Assembly (NCBI GenBank): GCA_965204095.1
Contig: OZ241991.1
Coordinates: forward strand, 5,208,001-5,272,000
Direction of reading: 5' to 3'
DNA length: 64,000 nucleotides
DNA from: JAPPLB01 sp965204095
GTDB taxonomy: Bacteria; Acidobacteriota; Terriglobia; Bryobacterales; UBA6623
How positions within the stretch are numbered: the first letter of the stretch is position 1; every line of letters starts with the position of its first letter. Under the pieces are notes generated by a model. That model worked only from the letters and a program-made list of their open reading frames with translations. It had not been told where the DNA came from and did no database searches. The position numbers and the translations under genes were made by a program. Positions 1 to 7,587 of the stretch are shown here, piece after piece.

Positions 1-34
1 CGCTTTCACTTATTGAGTCCCGCATAATACAGAG

Positions 35-571
35 TTAATCAAAGCAAAGAGAAGACTGCTTCCAGAAGGCCGTGACCAAGCGCGGTTTGCGTTGCATGCG
101 GCGCAGCGCTCGGCGGGCGCGCCGGCTCAGCTGCCCGTAGTCTTTGGGACAAACATTCGGCAGTTCGTGCTGCTTCCAGTACGACCAGATGTATTCCACC
201 GGATTCAGTTCCGGGGCATAAGCCGGCAAGTACTCCGTCACGATGTGCCCTTCGGAGAGTTCGATGAACTCCCGCACCAAGCGGCTGCGGTGGGCTGGCA
301 ATCGATCCCAGACGATCAGCAACGGTTGCTCGATGTGACGCACGAGCGCTTTGAGAAAGTCGATCACCTCGGCTTGTCGGATCGCGCCGGGATAGAGCCG
401 GAAGTAGAAGTTGCGCAGCGTCAGGCCCGCTGAGACGGAAAGCCTCTGCCAGTTGAAGTTGAACTGTAGGATGGGCGTCTTCCCGCGTGGCGCCCAACTG
501 CGGCAACGGTGCGGCTTCTGACTCAATCCGCTTTCGTCGATGAAGACTATGGTGCGGCCTTCGGCGTGGGC
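35..571 (-). CDS. IS630 transposase, C-terminal DDE frame
   Basis: This frame encodes the DDE endonuclease domain: first Asp in FIDESG, second Asp in IVWDRLPAHRS, and Glu in PELNPVEYIWSYWK. All three metal ligands are present, so the catalytic core looks intact. There is no plausible own start near the shift; the frame opens at the A-run (572-580) and is in the -1 position relative to the upstream frame. An ATG at 526 exists but would delete the first catalytic Asp. Best read as the second half of one frameshifted transposase. Confidence 0.85.
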   Translation of the reverse strand, partial: AHAEGRTIVFIDESGLSQKPHRCRSWAPRGKTPILQFNFNWQRLSVSAGLTLRNFYFRLYPGAIRQAEVIDFLKALVRHIEQPLLIVWDRLPAHRSRLVREFIELSEGHIVTEYLPAYAPELNPVEYIWSYWKQHELPNVCPKDYGQLSRRARRALRRMQRKPRLVTAFWKQSSLCFD

Positions 572-1053
572 TTTTTTTTTAGGCCGGGCCAGGTCTTGCG
601 CTTCCAGGTGCGGATCGCTTCTTCGTTGCGCTCGCGCGCCTGGCCGACCGGGCGTTGCGGGCTCCAGCCCAGCCCCCGCAGGACCTTCCAGACGTGGCCT
701 TCGTGGTAGTCAACCCCGAACTCGTCCCGGATCAGGCGAACCACCCGCGGGCAAGTCCACAGCGGCGTCGGGAAGCCGTGCGCCTCGGGACCTTCGAGCA
801 GCAACGCCGTCAAGCGTTCCCGTTGCGCGGCGTTCAGCAGCGGCTTGCGCCCGGCGCGCCCGGCGCGCCGCAAACCAGCGCTGCCCCGACGGCGATACTC
901 ACCCACCCAGCGGCTCACACTCTGTTGCGCCGCTTTCACCTGCCGCGCCGCTGCCGATTGACTCCAGCCTTGCTCCACTACCAGCCGCACGGCCTCTCGC
1001 CGCCGCTTCTCCAAAGCTTCGAAGTCTCGTCGTACTCCTCTCGGATTCCCCAT
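547..1053 (-). CDS. IS630 transposase, N-terminal frame (helix-turn-helix part)
   Basis: The 168-residue product carries the DNA-binding half of an IS630 transposase. A helix-turn-helix lies at about residues 20-55 (QGWSQSAAARQV, then QQSVSRWVGEYRRRG), followed by a linker rich in Arg and a winged-helix region ending near WSPQRPVGQARERNEEA. The start is the ATG at 1053, just inside the right inverted repeat. The frame ends soon after a run of nine A residues (minus strand), where a -1 shift would enter the catalytic frame. On its own it lacks the DDE residues and should bind ends but not cut. IS630 elements commonly need such a frameshift; fusion is inferred here. Confidence 0.85.
   Translation of the reverse strand: MGNPRGVRRDFEALEKRRREAVRLVVEQGWSQSAAARQVKAAQQSVSRWVGEYRRRGSAGLRRAGRAGRKPLLNAAQRERLTALLLEGPEAHGFPTPLWTCPRVVRLIRDEFGVDYHEGHVWKVLRGLGWSPQRPVGQARERNEEAIRTWKRKTWPGLKKKPTPKAAP
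572..580 (-). other. Putative programmed -1 frameshift site (A9G)
   Basis: Nine consecutive A residues followed by G on the minus strand contain the slippery heptamer A AAA AAG, precisely where the two transposase frames overlap. A -1 slip at the AAG codon gives an uninterrupted helix-turn-helix plus DDE protein. A sequencing error in the homopolymer is the alternative. Confidence 0.6.
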
Positions 1054-1094
1054 GTCTAGTAAGACGTGATAAAGCCCTTTAAGGTTACCTTATA

Positions 1095-3107
1095 TTATGC
1101 GGGAGTCAATAGTACTCCTGCTCCGCATGGATCGAGGATGTTGCCTTCGAAGGAGCTGCAGATAGCTGGAGCGTTTGATGTTCCATGCCCTGCCCCACTT
1201 GCAGTCAGGGCCGATTCCAGCAACGATGATGGCCGGTAGGACAGATTCGTGAAGCGCGTTCGACCTCCGCTCCGCTTTTCGGCGACGACAAGGCACTCCG
1301 CCATGGCAGTGTCTGCCGAGAAAGCTCTGTCCGTCGTCCCTGTAGTTGCGATGGACAGGATCTGGATATCGGAGTAGCTGGCCTCCAGCTCCTTTCTCGC
1401 CTTATTCCATGCTTGGCCCCGTACAAATGAGGCTTGCAGTATCAATGCCAGAACGCCTCCGTTCCTCAGTTTGCGGTGACCGAGATCCATGAAGTTAGAG
1501 GACAGCCCTGCGTTGCCGTGTCCGAACTCGGGCTTGCACTTGCTGAGCACATTGGACATGGCCCTTTGTTCGCTGAGAGGAGTGCCGAAACCCGCAAAGG
1601 ATGGGATCGGTATAGCGGCGTGCCTTCCCTCGTGGTTCGTGGGACGTGTGAACGGGGGGTTCATGATGACCAAGTCACAAGACTTGTCGGGAATGGAAAC
1701 CAGCCAGTGCTGCAGGCCCTCACCCCTCCCGTGTATCTGTCTGCTGCCGAGTAGTAGGGAATCCACTTGGCTCGCCTCCAGCAGATCAAGGGCGCCAATG
1801 AAAATCCCACCCCCTTTCTTGCCATAGGGCATGGTGTGGATCTGGGATTCCCCGTAGGAAAGCGACGGATGAGCACTGGACAGCATGGAGCAGGTGAGAT
1901 GGGTTGCGGCGGGCATGATGTCCAGCCCAGTCAGAACGCGCTCCATCAGTGCTTGATGCAAAACCTTGTCATCGCCGCCGGCCCTGCGGTGGCGCCGGTA
2001 GACCGCACGCTGCGCGGCGGAGAGCAAGGCCCCCGTGCCGCAGGCGAAGTCCGCAATCCGCAGACTTTCGATTGCAGCCTTGTCCGACCAGTCCACATCC
2101 AGCCGCTCGACCGCCAGTTCCGCAAGCAGGCAGGCGGACTCAGGCAATGTGTAGAAGGTGGCGAGGAACTTGCGATCGGTGATGAGGGTCTGAAACATTC
2201 GCCCCGTGAGCTCGTGATAGGTGGTCGTGCCGAGCCGCGCCAAGTCGGAGATGGACTCCGCAATGCGGTTCATGACCGGCGGCACGGCCTTGATGGGCAA
2301 TTCCTCGACGATGTCGCGGGCAATGCTGAAGATCGGCCAGTAGTTGATTTCGAGAATCGCATTCCATGTGTTCAGAAGACTCCCCTTGTCGATGGAGCCC
2401 GCTAACGGAACCTTTGGGATGTGTTCCTGTCCTTCGATAGCCGCGTGAAATACGAAGGCTGACACGCAGATTGCCGCCGCCATGCGCTCGCTTTGCATGC
2501 CCGCCACCTGATGCAAGTCCCTGGCGATCCGTTCCAGAGGGTCAGTCCCAGCGTGCTCGGAGAGCAGTCCCGCCGCGTGCCGCACCACTCGTTCGAGGGC
2601 TTCCGCCCCTATTGCCAGTTGCCGTTCCGAGAGGGACAGGTATTCGATGGCATCCGCGAGGTCGTCCACGCCCCCCTCAAGCCAGTTCCCTTCCGTCGGC
2701 CAGCGAATGCGGTCTCCCTCGGAGTCCAGGTAGTGCGTGGCATAGCGGAACTTGGCTTTCTCGATGGTTTCGAGGTCGCCTGTCTTGAGGCTCTCCGGAA
2801 GAACAACGGACAGCACCCCTTCAATTCCCTCTCCGGTGCTGTGTAATCTTGCGTCGAGCCTTGCTGTCGCGTCTTGATCGACCGTGGGTGCAGGGGCAAA
2901 CTCCGTCTCCACGATCACCGGCTGGCGGCGAGGCGGCGCGATGAGAATATCCGGGTGCTTGCCCGACCCGGAACCCGGTAGAGATCCCTCAATCACGTGG
3001 GTCCGCTCGGCGTGAACCGTCTGGTCTGTCCAGTCGGGATTTCGGCGTCTCAGCGCACGAGCCAGCGCACCGTTAGCTTGCGGTTCCGTGTTGCGCGGGG
3101 CGCTCAT
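1095..3107 (-). CDS. DNA N6-adenine methyltransferase with nuclease-like N-terminus, 3' end interrupted by IS630
   Basis: The 670-residue product has the adenine-methylase SAM motif I (ADFACGTGALL, about residue 352-362) and catalytic motif IV NPPF (about 483). The N-terminus has a PD...ExE pattern (HPDILIAPP, then VIVETEF, about residues 51-70) resembling a PD-(D/E)xK nuclease, so this could be a single-chain type IIG-like restriction-modification enzyme. The last five codons and the stop belong to the IS630 element. Without the element the frame reads on through the TA site (...GVL then SES) past the left edge of the window. The target-recognition region is probably lost. Start is the ATG at 3107; a later start would cut into the nuclease-like part. 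Function after disruption is doubtful. Confidence 0.8.
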   Translation of the reverse strand: MSAPRNTEPQANGALARALRRRNPDWTDQTVHAERTHVIEGSLPGSGSGKHPDILIAPPRRQPVIVETEFAPAPTVDQDATARLDARLHSTGEGIEGVLSVVLPESLKTGDLETIEKAKFRYATHYLDSEGDRIRWPTEGNWLEGGVDDLADAIEYLSLSERQLAIGAEALERVVRHAAGLLSEHAGTDPLERIARDLHQVAGMQSERMAAAICVSAFVFHAAIEGQEHIPKVPLAGSIDKGSLLNTWNAILEINYWPIFSIARDIVEELPIKAVPPVMNRIAESISDLARLGTTTYHELTGRMFQTLITDRKFLATFYTLPESACLLAELAVERLDVDWSDKAAIESLRIADFACGTGALLSAAQRAVYRRHRRAGGDDKVLHQALMERVLTGLDIMPAATHLTCSMLSSAHPSLSYGESQIHTMPYGKKGGGIFIGALDLLEASQVDSLLLGSRQIHGRGEGLQHWLVSIPDKSCDLVIMNPPFTRPTNHEGRHAAIPIPSFAGFGTPLSEQRAMSNVLSKCKPEFGHGNAGLSSNFMDLGHRKLRNGGVLALILQASFVRGQAWNKARKELEASYSDIQILSIATTGTTDRAFSADTAMAECLVVAEKRSGGRTRFTNLSYRPSSLLESALTASGAGHGTSNAPAICSSFEGNILDPCGAGVLLTPA

Positions 3108-3235
3108 GCGTTCTCGTCCTTCGTCACCAGATCCTCAACCCAGGCCTAACACTGGATCGCTTATGCCCGCTCATTTTGACACGGGGGGTTCGAAAGCTGT
3201 CGCGCAAACGATGCTTTCTGCAATACTCACATGCC

Positions 3236-3291
3236 ACTACGACAAGTACTGGCTGGTCGACCTGTTGACGAACCGCAAGGCGGATTACTAG
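3236..3291 (+). repeat. Short dispersed repeat, copy 1 (WLVDLLTN-type)
   Basis: The sequence around GACAAGTACTGGCTGGT is matched at 7396-7457 by a closely similar stretch. In one frame both read DK.WLVDLLTN..AD and stop. No complete gene surrounds either copy, and the two copies bracket the DUF2335-DUF29-AbiV segment. It could be a gene remnant or an intergenic repeat. Confidence 0.5.
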
Positions 3292-3292
3292 C

Positions 3293-3490
3293 TTGCCTCC
3301 GTCCGACGTGCTGCGAGGCTACGAGAACGTCCTGCCGGGCTGTGCCGAGCGAATCCTTGCGATGGTTGAACGCCAGTCGGCGCACCGGCGGCGGATCGAA
3401 TTACACGATCAAATGTTCGGCTTCATCATGGCGGCCGGCATCATCGCCGCCATCTTCCTGCTGCTGGCCGCGGTGCTGCCTCCATGGTGA
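3293..3490 (+). CDS. DUF2335-like small membrane protein, probably truncated
   Basis: The 65-residue product contains the sequence YENVLPGCAERILAMVERQ, typical of the DUF2335 family (unknown function, predicted membrane proteins), followed by HDQMFGFIMAAGIIAAIFLLL, a single membrane helix. Family members as I recall them are roughly twice this length and have a second helix, so this is probably a shortened or decaying copy. The only start is a TTG at 3293 directly after the short repeat. No clear ribosome binding site is seen. Confidence 0.5.
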   Translation: MPPSDVLRGYENVLPGCAERILAMVERQSAHRRRIELHDQMFGFIMAAGIIAAIFLLLAAVLPPW

Positions 3491-3547
3491 TCGCGAAGGA
3501 AGCGGGTTCTTCCTCTTATGGGCGCACAAGAGCGCCAGAATCCAGCT

Positions 3548-3556
3548 TGCTACAAT
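3548..3556 (+). promoter_or_regulatory. Possible extended -10 promoter (TGC TACAAT)
   Basis: TACAAT at 3551-3556 is preceded by TGC, an extended -10 pattern, 22 bases upstream of the DUF29 gene start. No good -35 is visible. Confidence 0.35.
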
Positions 3557-3577
3557 GACCGCCGAGGCTTGTTCGCC

Positions 3578-4234
3578 ATGTCCTCTTCAACCAGCCCCGC
3601 GCGGGTTCTTCGGAAGCAATCAGCGGCCGACCTCTACCGCACAGACGGATACTCCTGGTCCGTCCAGCAGGCGGACGCCCTCCGCCGGCGCGACTTCGCG
3701 GCGGTCGATTGGGACAATGTCATCGAGGAAATTGAGAGTGTGGGGAAAGCAGAAAAACGGGAATGGAGGGCCTATTGCGCCCGCGTCATCGAGCACCTGC
3801 TCAAGATCGAGCACTACGACGAGGCCACCGAAAAAGTGCTGCACCACTGGTCGGAAGAAATAGCTGACTTTCGCCAGAAAATGGCCCGTCTCATTAAAGA
3901 CAACCCCGGGCTGCAAGGCGAATACGACACCATGTACGCGGAAGCCTGGGAGGACGGTCGTGATTACGCTTGCCGCAGGCTGGCCGAGTACGATCATTCC
4001 AATGACTCCTCGCTTACGAAGAAGCAAGCGCGGCTCGGCCGCGACCGATCTCTGCCGCAGCAATGTCCCTACCGGCTGGAAGACGTGACGGCCTTTGAAC
4101 TCCGGCGCGACACGGTTCCCAACCACGATGTATGGCCTGCGAGTGTAGTCCGCATGCTCAATGACCGACTCGGTGAAAACTATCCCGTTCGCTACGAACG
4201 GACCCAGGAACAGGAATTCGACTGGGGACGCTAG
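3578..4234 (+). CDS. DUF29 domain-containing protein
   Basis: The N-terminal 90 residues match the DUF29 pattern: DLYRTDGYSWSVQQADALRRRDFAAVDWDNVIEEIESVG, then a helix with a conserved HLLKIEHY stretch. DUF29 proteins are small helical proteins of unknown role, frequent in cyanobacteria and in accessory regions of other phyla. The C-terminal part (about 120-218) is charged and not recognised. I chose the ATG at 3578 because the DUF29 signature begins soon after it and a possible -10 lies just upstream; an in-frame ATG at 3518 would add 20 unrelated residues. Confidence 0.75.
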   Translation: MSSSTSPARVLRKQSAADLYRTDGYSWSVQQADALRRRDFAAVDWDNVIEEIESVGKAEKREWRAYCARVIEHLLKIEHYDEATEKVLHHWSEEIADFRQKMARLIKDNPGLQGEYDTMYAEAWEDGRDYACRRLAEYDHSNDSSLTKKQARLGRDRSLPQQCPYRLEDVTAFELRRDTVPNHDVWPASVVRMLNDRLGENYPVRYERTQEQEFDWGR

Positions 4235-4641
4235 CTGCTAGCTGCCGTTTCGCGCAGATGCGGCCCCTTCGGGCTGTGGCAGCGTCTGGAAGTTTGGCGC
4301 CGTTTGACCACTTCGTTACGCCGCCGGCCTTTTGTAACAGTCACGGCTGACCGCTTCGGGCTCACGGCCCGATAGAGACTGCACGGCGATCACGTGCCCC
4401 TTGACCCAGGTTTGCCATTGGGTCCGCTTGCCTTCGGCGCTTCCGGTCGGACCGGGCAAGGGGAACGCCAAACCAGCTCCGCTTCGCCTCAAGGCGTTTG
4501 GCATTCTCTCTTGCTGTTCCCGGTCTTTCTCCCTGCAGCGCCGAGGCGGCGCTTTTCCTCCTGTCAGGGCTCTCCGCTGTTCCTCCGTTCAGGGTGAGCG
4601 GAACGCTCCAAACCCTAATCAGACAGGAGGAAAACCTCACC
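4235..4641. other. 407-bp intergenic stretch with nested inverted repeats upstream of a 26-codon ORF
   Basis: No convincing gene. From 4450 the sequence has strong self-complementarity: GACCGGG (4450-4456) with CCCGGTC (4519-4525), GGGAAC (4461-4466) with GTTCCC (4516-4521), GCCAAAC (4467-4473) with GTTTGGC (4496-4502), and a hairpin with arms AGCGCC/GGCGCT (4537-4553) followed by TTT. The GACCGGG and GGGAAC stems share 3' bases and are alternatives. It may be a structured leader or an attenuator-like element for the small ORF at 4642. Confidence 0.45.
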
Positions 4642-4722
4642 ATGGCAAACCATGAATCCAGTTCGAACGAAGCACCACGGCCCAACTCCGACGCGGGATG
4701 GTCTTTCTATGCGGTGTGCTAG
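4642..4722 (+). CDS. Putative 26-residue peptide with a strong ribosome binding site
   Basis: An ideal AGGAGG (4625-4630) lies 11 bases before the ATG. The peptide starts MANHESSSNEAPRP, is Ser/Asn-rich, and ends GWSFYAVC. Its TAG stop is the first triplet of the dispersed inverted-repeat element that starts at 4720, so the natural C-terminus may have been longer before the element arrived. No signal peptide or known family. Hypothetical; the ribosome binding site is the main support. Confidence 0.4.
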   Translation: MANHESSSNEAPRPNSDAGWSFYAVC

Positions 4723-4902
4723 GCCTGCATTTCTCACCACATGGCGAAGCGAAATGCGTGAGAGGCCCGGCAGGGCGAGGCGCGAGCCGCGTGGCGCGCG
4801 CAGGTGTGCTTGAAAGTACATCGAGCACGGCAAGCAAGCGCAACGAAGTCATGGCGGTCGTATCGAGTGCTTCGACCGTCGGGTGGTGAGAAATGCAGGC
4901 TA
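4720..4902. repeat. Dispersed TIR element (about 185 bp), diverged copy
   Basis: Left end TAGGCCTGCATTTCTCACCA and right end GGTGGTGAGAAATGCAGGCTA are inverted repeats. The interior keeps the family order but with substitutions (the GTACTTGAACAGTAC hairpin is degraded here). Same family as copies at 10619, 11572, 22620, 48565, 57750 and 58893. Confidence 0.85.
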
Positions 4903-4996
4903 ATCTCGAACATTCCTTGATCAAGCGTCGTTGACATCCGTCCGGATGTTTCCTGGATGTATGATCCGCAAGTAGGCGGAGGAAAAACTGATCTGC

Positions 4997-5215
4997 ATCA
5001 GCCTGCATGACGAGGTGAAGTGCCTGCCTGCTTGCAGCCAGGCCCGAGAGGGCCGTCATCAAGAGCCGCGAGCCGCCCGAGCCCGCAACACGGCCGGTAT
5101 GGTTTTCCACTAACTACTGACAACTATCCACTATCCATTGCCTTTAGCCTGCATGTCTCACCACGTGGCGAGGCAAACAGCCTGAGAGGACCGTCAGGAT
5201 GCTCGCAGAACCGAG
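4997..5215. repeat. Two decayed left-half fragments of the TIR element
   Basis: At 4997-5090 CCTGCATGACGAGGTGAAGT, then GAGAGGGCCGTCA and AGAGCCGCGAGCCG, match the left half of the element with gaps. At 5144-5215 TAGCCTGCATGTCTCACCAC, then GTGGCGAGGC and GAGGACCGTCAGGA, are a second, better-kept left half without a right end. The surrounding 693 bp (4723-5415) hold no gene that I can support. Confidence 0.6.
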
Positions 5216-5415
5216 GGCCTAGGTGTTCAATCTCGCTGGCTGACTGCAACATTGCAGAAAGGATCGTTTTGGCGACAGTCCAAGTCGTGCATTGCTGGTT
5301 CAATTGGCGATACTATGAGGAGAGAAGCAGAGGTCTCAGGGCACGACGTATTGCGGAGCAGGAGACCCCTGGCGGTCGCCTTCACTTTCGAACTAAACAA
5401 AAAGGAGGAATCGCT

Positions 5416-5556
5416 ATGGTGAAAACAGTGCTGAAGCAAGCCGGTTTATCGACCGCCCTGGTTGTCATTGGTTGGGTCTCGTTTCTAGCCGGACAGATTA
5501 CTGATGTGCCGATTGTCTCGGTCCCACTCATGGCGATTGCCAGGGTCCTGCCCTGA
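5416..5556 (+). CDS. Small membrane protein, 46 residues
   Basis: An AAAGGAGG ribosome binding site (5401-5408) precedes ATG 5416. The product MVKTVLKQAGLSTALVVIGW continues with one membrane helix (about residues 10-30) and a short outer segment ending ARVLP. No known family. The strong ribosome binding site and hydrophobic pattern support it being real. It might be a single-pass regulatory or toxin-like peptide, but nothing nearby decides this. Confidence 0.5.
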   Translation: MVKTVLKQAGLSTALVVIGWVSFLAGQITDVPIVSVPLMAIARVLP

Positions 5557-5817
5557 GACCTCTGAGAAAGCACGGTTTGGCTCGTCGGCTCCCACAGAAT
5601 CCGGAGTTCCCCAGATCCTCGCCTCGACGGGATGTGACGAGGTCTCGCTTAGCAGCGTCCACTATGCTTGCAACAGCGAAGTGGTCAAAACTGCCGATTG
5701 CGCAGATCAACGAAGCTGGCTCGTTGGAACTTGGTCAAGTTGAAAATTAGGATTATCGGGCTTCAAATGGATAAACTGGCCTAAAGTACAGGCAGGGCCT
5801 GAGATTCGAATACGTAA

Positions 5818-7140
5818 ATGAAACGTGCTGTCGGTGATTTGGCAAACTTTGCAGACGACCGTCTGTTCAATGAGTTGTCCAAAGGCATCCCGTTTATAGT
5901 GAAGAACGCCGTCAGCCTGGATGAAACAGCTCGTCGGCTTGATCGGGAGAAGGAGTACCGTGCTTCTTCAGTCATTCAAGGTTTTGCAGAGGAAGAAGCC
6001 GCAAAGGCCCTGATACTCATTGACCTAGTCAGGTGTCCGCGAGGATGGAAGCGAAGAGCGAAAACAACGAAACGTTTCTACGGACATGTTGCAAAAAGAA
6101 TCTATGCTAAGGCATGCTCGTACCCCAATGTCTGGTCGTTTGAGGAACTTCGTAGCCTAGTGCAAGAGGAATGTCGATTCTACTATCTAGATGGGCCAAA
6201 CTCAGTCGACTGGATCTTGTTCAACTCCATCACGTTGGAGAGAGAGCAAAACTTGTACGTCGACTATCTCCAGGAGCTTGCCGACGAGCCGGGTGACTAC
6301 TTTTGGAGTGTTCCACTTGATCGACCACACAGTCTGTGGCGTCATAACACTCCCGATTGTGTGACACTCGCCCAGGCTCTTTTGAAGGCTGGTGCCGGGT
6401 CGCCCGATGGTCTTGCCGAAATAGCGAACGTATGGAGGGATTTTCGGCCTAAGCCGGAGACGAACCGGAAAGAGCTTCGGGGTCTAATTGCATACACATT
6501 GGACCAACTGAAAAAGTGCGGATCCAGTAACGGAGAACAATCGATGGCGAGCTTTGTCATTTCGAACTGGACATTTCCGATGTGGGCACTGACGATCGAG
6601 GAACCTCGTGGGCAGCGAAAAAAAAGAAAAGGAGATCTGCAGGAGTTGCGCGAGAAGCGCCGCCGTGCAATCGAGTGGATCCAGGAGACCGATGCGAAAC
6701 GCTGCCCGCCACCGGCGATTTCGACTGCAAAGGTTGAGGCATTGAGTGATGCCTATCTTGCGTGGGAGAGTGTCATATATGCAAGGAACATTGAAAAAAC
6801 GGATGGTGAGATAGTGTTCCGCGTTCGGACAGCCGCGGACTTAGAAAACGATTGCGAGTTACAGTCATACACACGTGTCGAGGAAATGTTCCGGGAATTG
6901 ACTGAGGATGAGCGCGCAGCACTACTTGCTTTGGGATGGTATGGGCGGCAATCATCAGTGGCTGACTGGCCGAAAATTTACGAGAGTGCGAAGGAAAGCG
7001 TGTCGACACTCGATGACAACTATCAGATCGGACTAGGAATCTATTGGCTTTCCGGTCTGAACCGCTGGAAGGAAAAGCCTAAACCCTTTCAGGCAGGACA
7101 GTGGTATCTCCCGAAACGACCGGAGATGTCAGGACGATAG
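5818..7140 (+). CDS. AbiV-like abortive-infection family protein
   Basis: Residues about 15-60 carry the AbiV/HEPN-like helical signature: a run NAVSLDETARRLDREKEYRAS, then VIQGFAEEEAAKALILIDLV, the A.EE.aKa motif typical of AbiV. A KRFYGHVAKR segment with a conserved His follows at about 90. The remaining 340 residues are not recognised, so at 440 residues this is much longer than classical AbiV (about 200). Known AbiV proteins block phage propagation; that role here is inference. The gene looks lower in GC than its neighbours (many AAA, GAA and ATT codons), consistent with transfer, and sits with a disrupted methylase and the DUF29 gene. No clear ribosome binding site at ATG 5818. Confidence 0.6.
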   Translation: MKRAVGDLANFADDRLFNELSKGIPFIVKNAVSLDETARRLDREKEYRASSVIQGFAEEEAAKALILIDLVRCPRGWKRRAKTTKRFYGHVAKRIYAKACSYPNVWSFEELRSLVQEECRFYYLDGPNSVDWILFNSITLEREQNLYVDYLQELADEPGDYFWSVPLDRPHSLWRHNTPDCVTLAQALLKAGAGSPDGLAEIANVWRDFRPKPETNRKELRGLIAYTLDQLKKCGSSNGEQSMASFVISNWTFPMWALTIEEPRGQRKKRKGDLQELREKRRRAIEWIQETDAKRCPPPAISTAKVEALSDAYLAWESVIYARNIEKTDGEIVFRVRTAADLENDCELQSYTRVEEMFRELTEDERAALLALGWYGRQSSVADWPKIYESAKESVSTLDDNYQIGLGIYWLSGLNRWKEKPKPFQAGQWYLPKRPEMSGR

Positions 7141-7587
7141 TAGCCTATTGTGTTATGGAGGTTGGAAACGATCAAGATGGGCTAACCACTCTAATGTGAA
7201 TCGCACAAAGCATGCTTTCCGCAACATTGCAGTCGCCAGCGAGATTGAACGCCTTGATTCTCGATTTCACGAGCATAAACGGTTGCAGTGATGCAATCGG
7301 CTTATCGATTGTTTTGTGAGGTCATTGCGACATGAGCTGTGGCGGCGCCCGAATGCTTATCAAGACTTGATTGATTCCGCACGTTCAAGCTTGACTCACC
7401 CGTCAGTGCGACAAGTGCTGGCTGGTTGACTTGTTGACAAACAAGAGAGCCGACTAGCAGTAATGTATTGGAGAAAAGGGGAGCGTAAGTAAAACGACAA
7501 GATGACCCCGATGATGTCGAGCAGCAGTCCGATTGAGTTGACCAGTGCAAGACAGTTCATGCAGTTCGCTGGTCTCCGGAGCGCCGG
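7141..7587. other. Intergenic stretch with a gene-remnant repeat
   Basis: No gene supported. 7396-7457 is the second copy of the WLVDLLTN-type short repeat seen at 3236-3291. A few bases at 7202-7230 (CGCACAAAGCATGCTTTCCGC) also resemble 3200-3222, so the similarity probably extends weakly upstream of both copies. Confidence 0.5.

Larger units (their letters stand above)
11..1111 (-). mobile_element. IS630-family insertion sequence
   Basis: The ends are near-perfect inverted repeats: TATTGAGTCCCGCATAATA at 11-29, and its reverse complement at 1093-1111 with one mismatch. Each outer end is a TA, matching the TA target duplication known for IS630/Tc1-like elements. Inside are two overlapping transposase frames on the minus strand. 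Removing one TA and the element rejoins the flanking methylase frame without a frameshift, so the insertion is visibly recent. Confidence 0.9.

Noticed and set aside
51..70. A placeholder row in the findings list at these coordinates
   Set aside because: It carries no claim; there is nothing of note here beyond the transposase frame already listed.
3180..3215. GGGGGGTTCGAAAGC, resembling a tRNA T-arm
   Set aside because: No acceptor stem, D-arm or anticodon arm can be formed around it.
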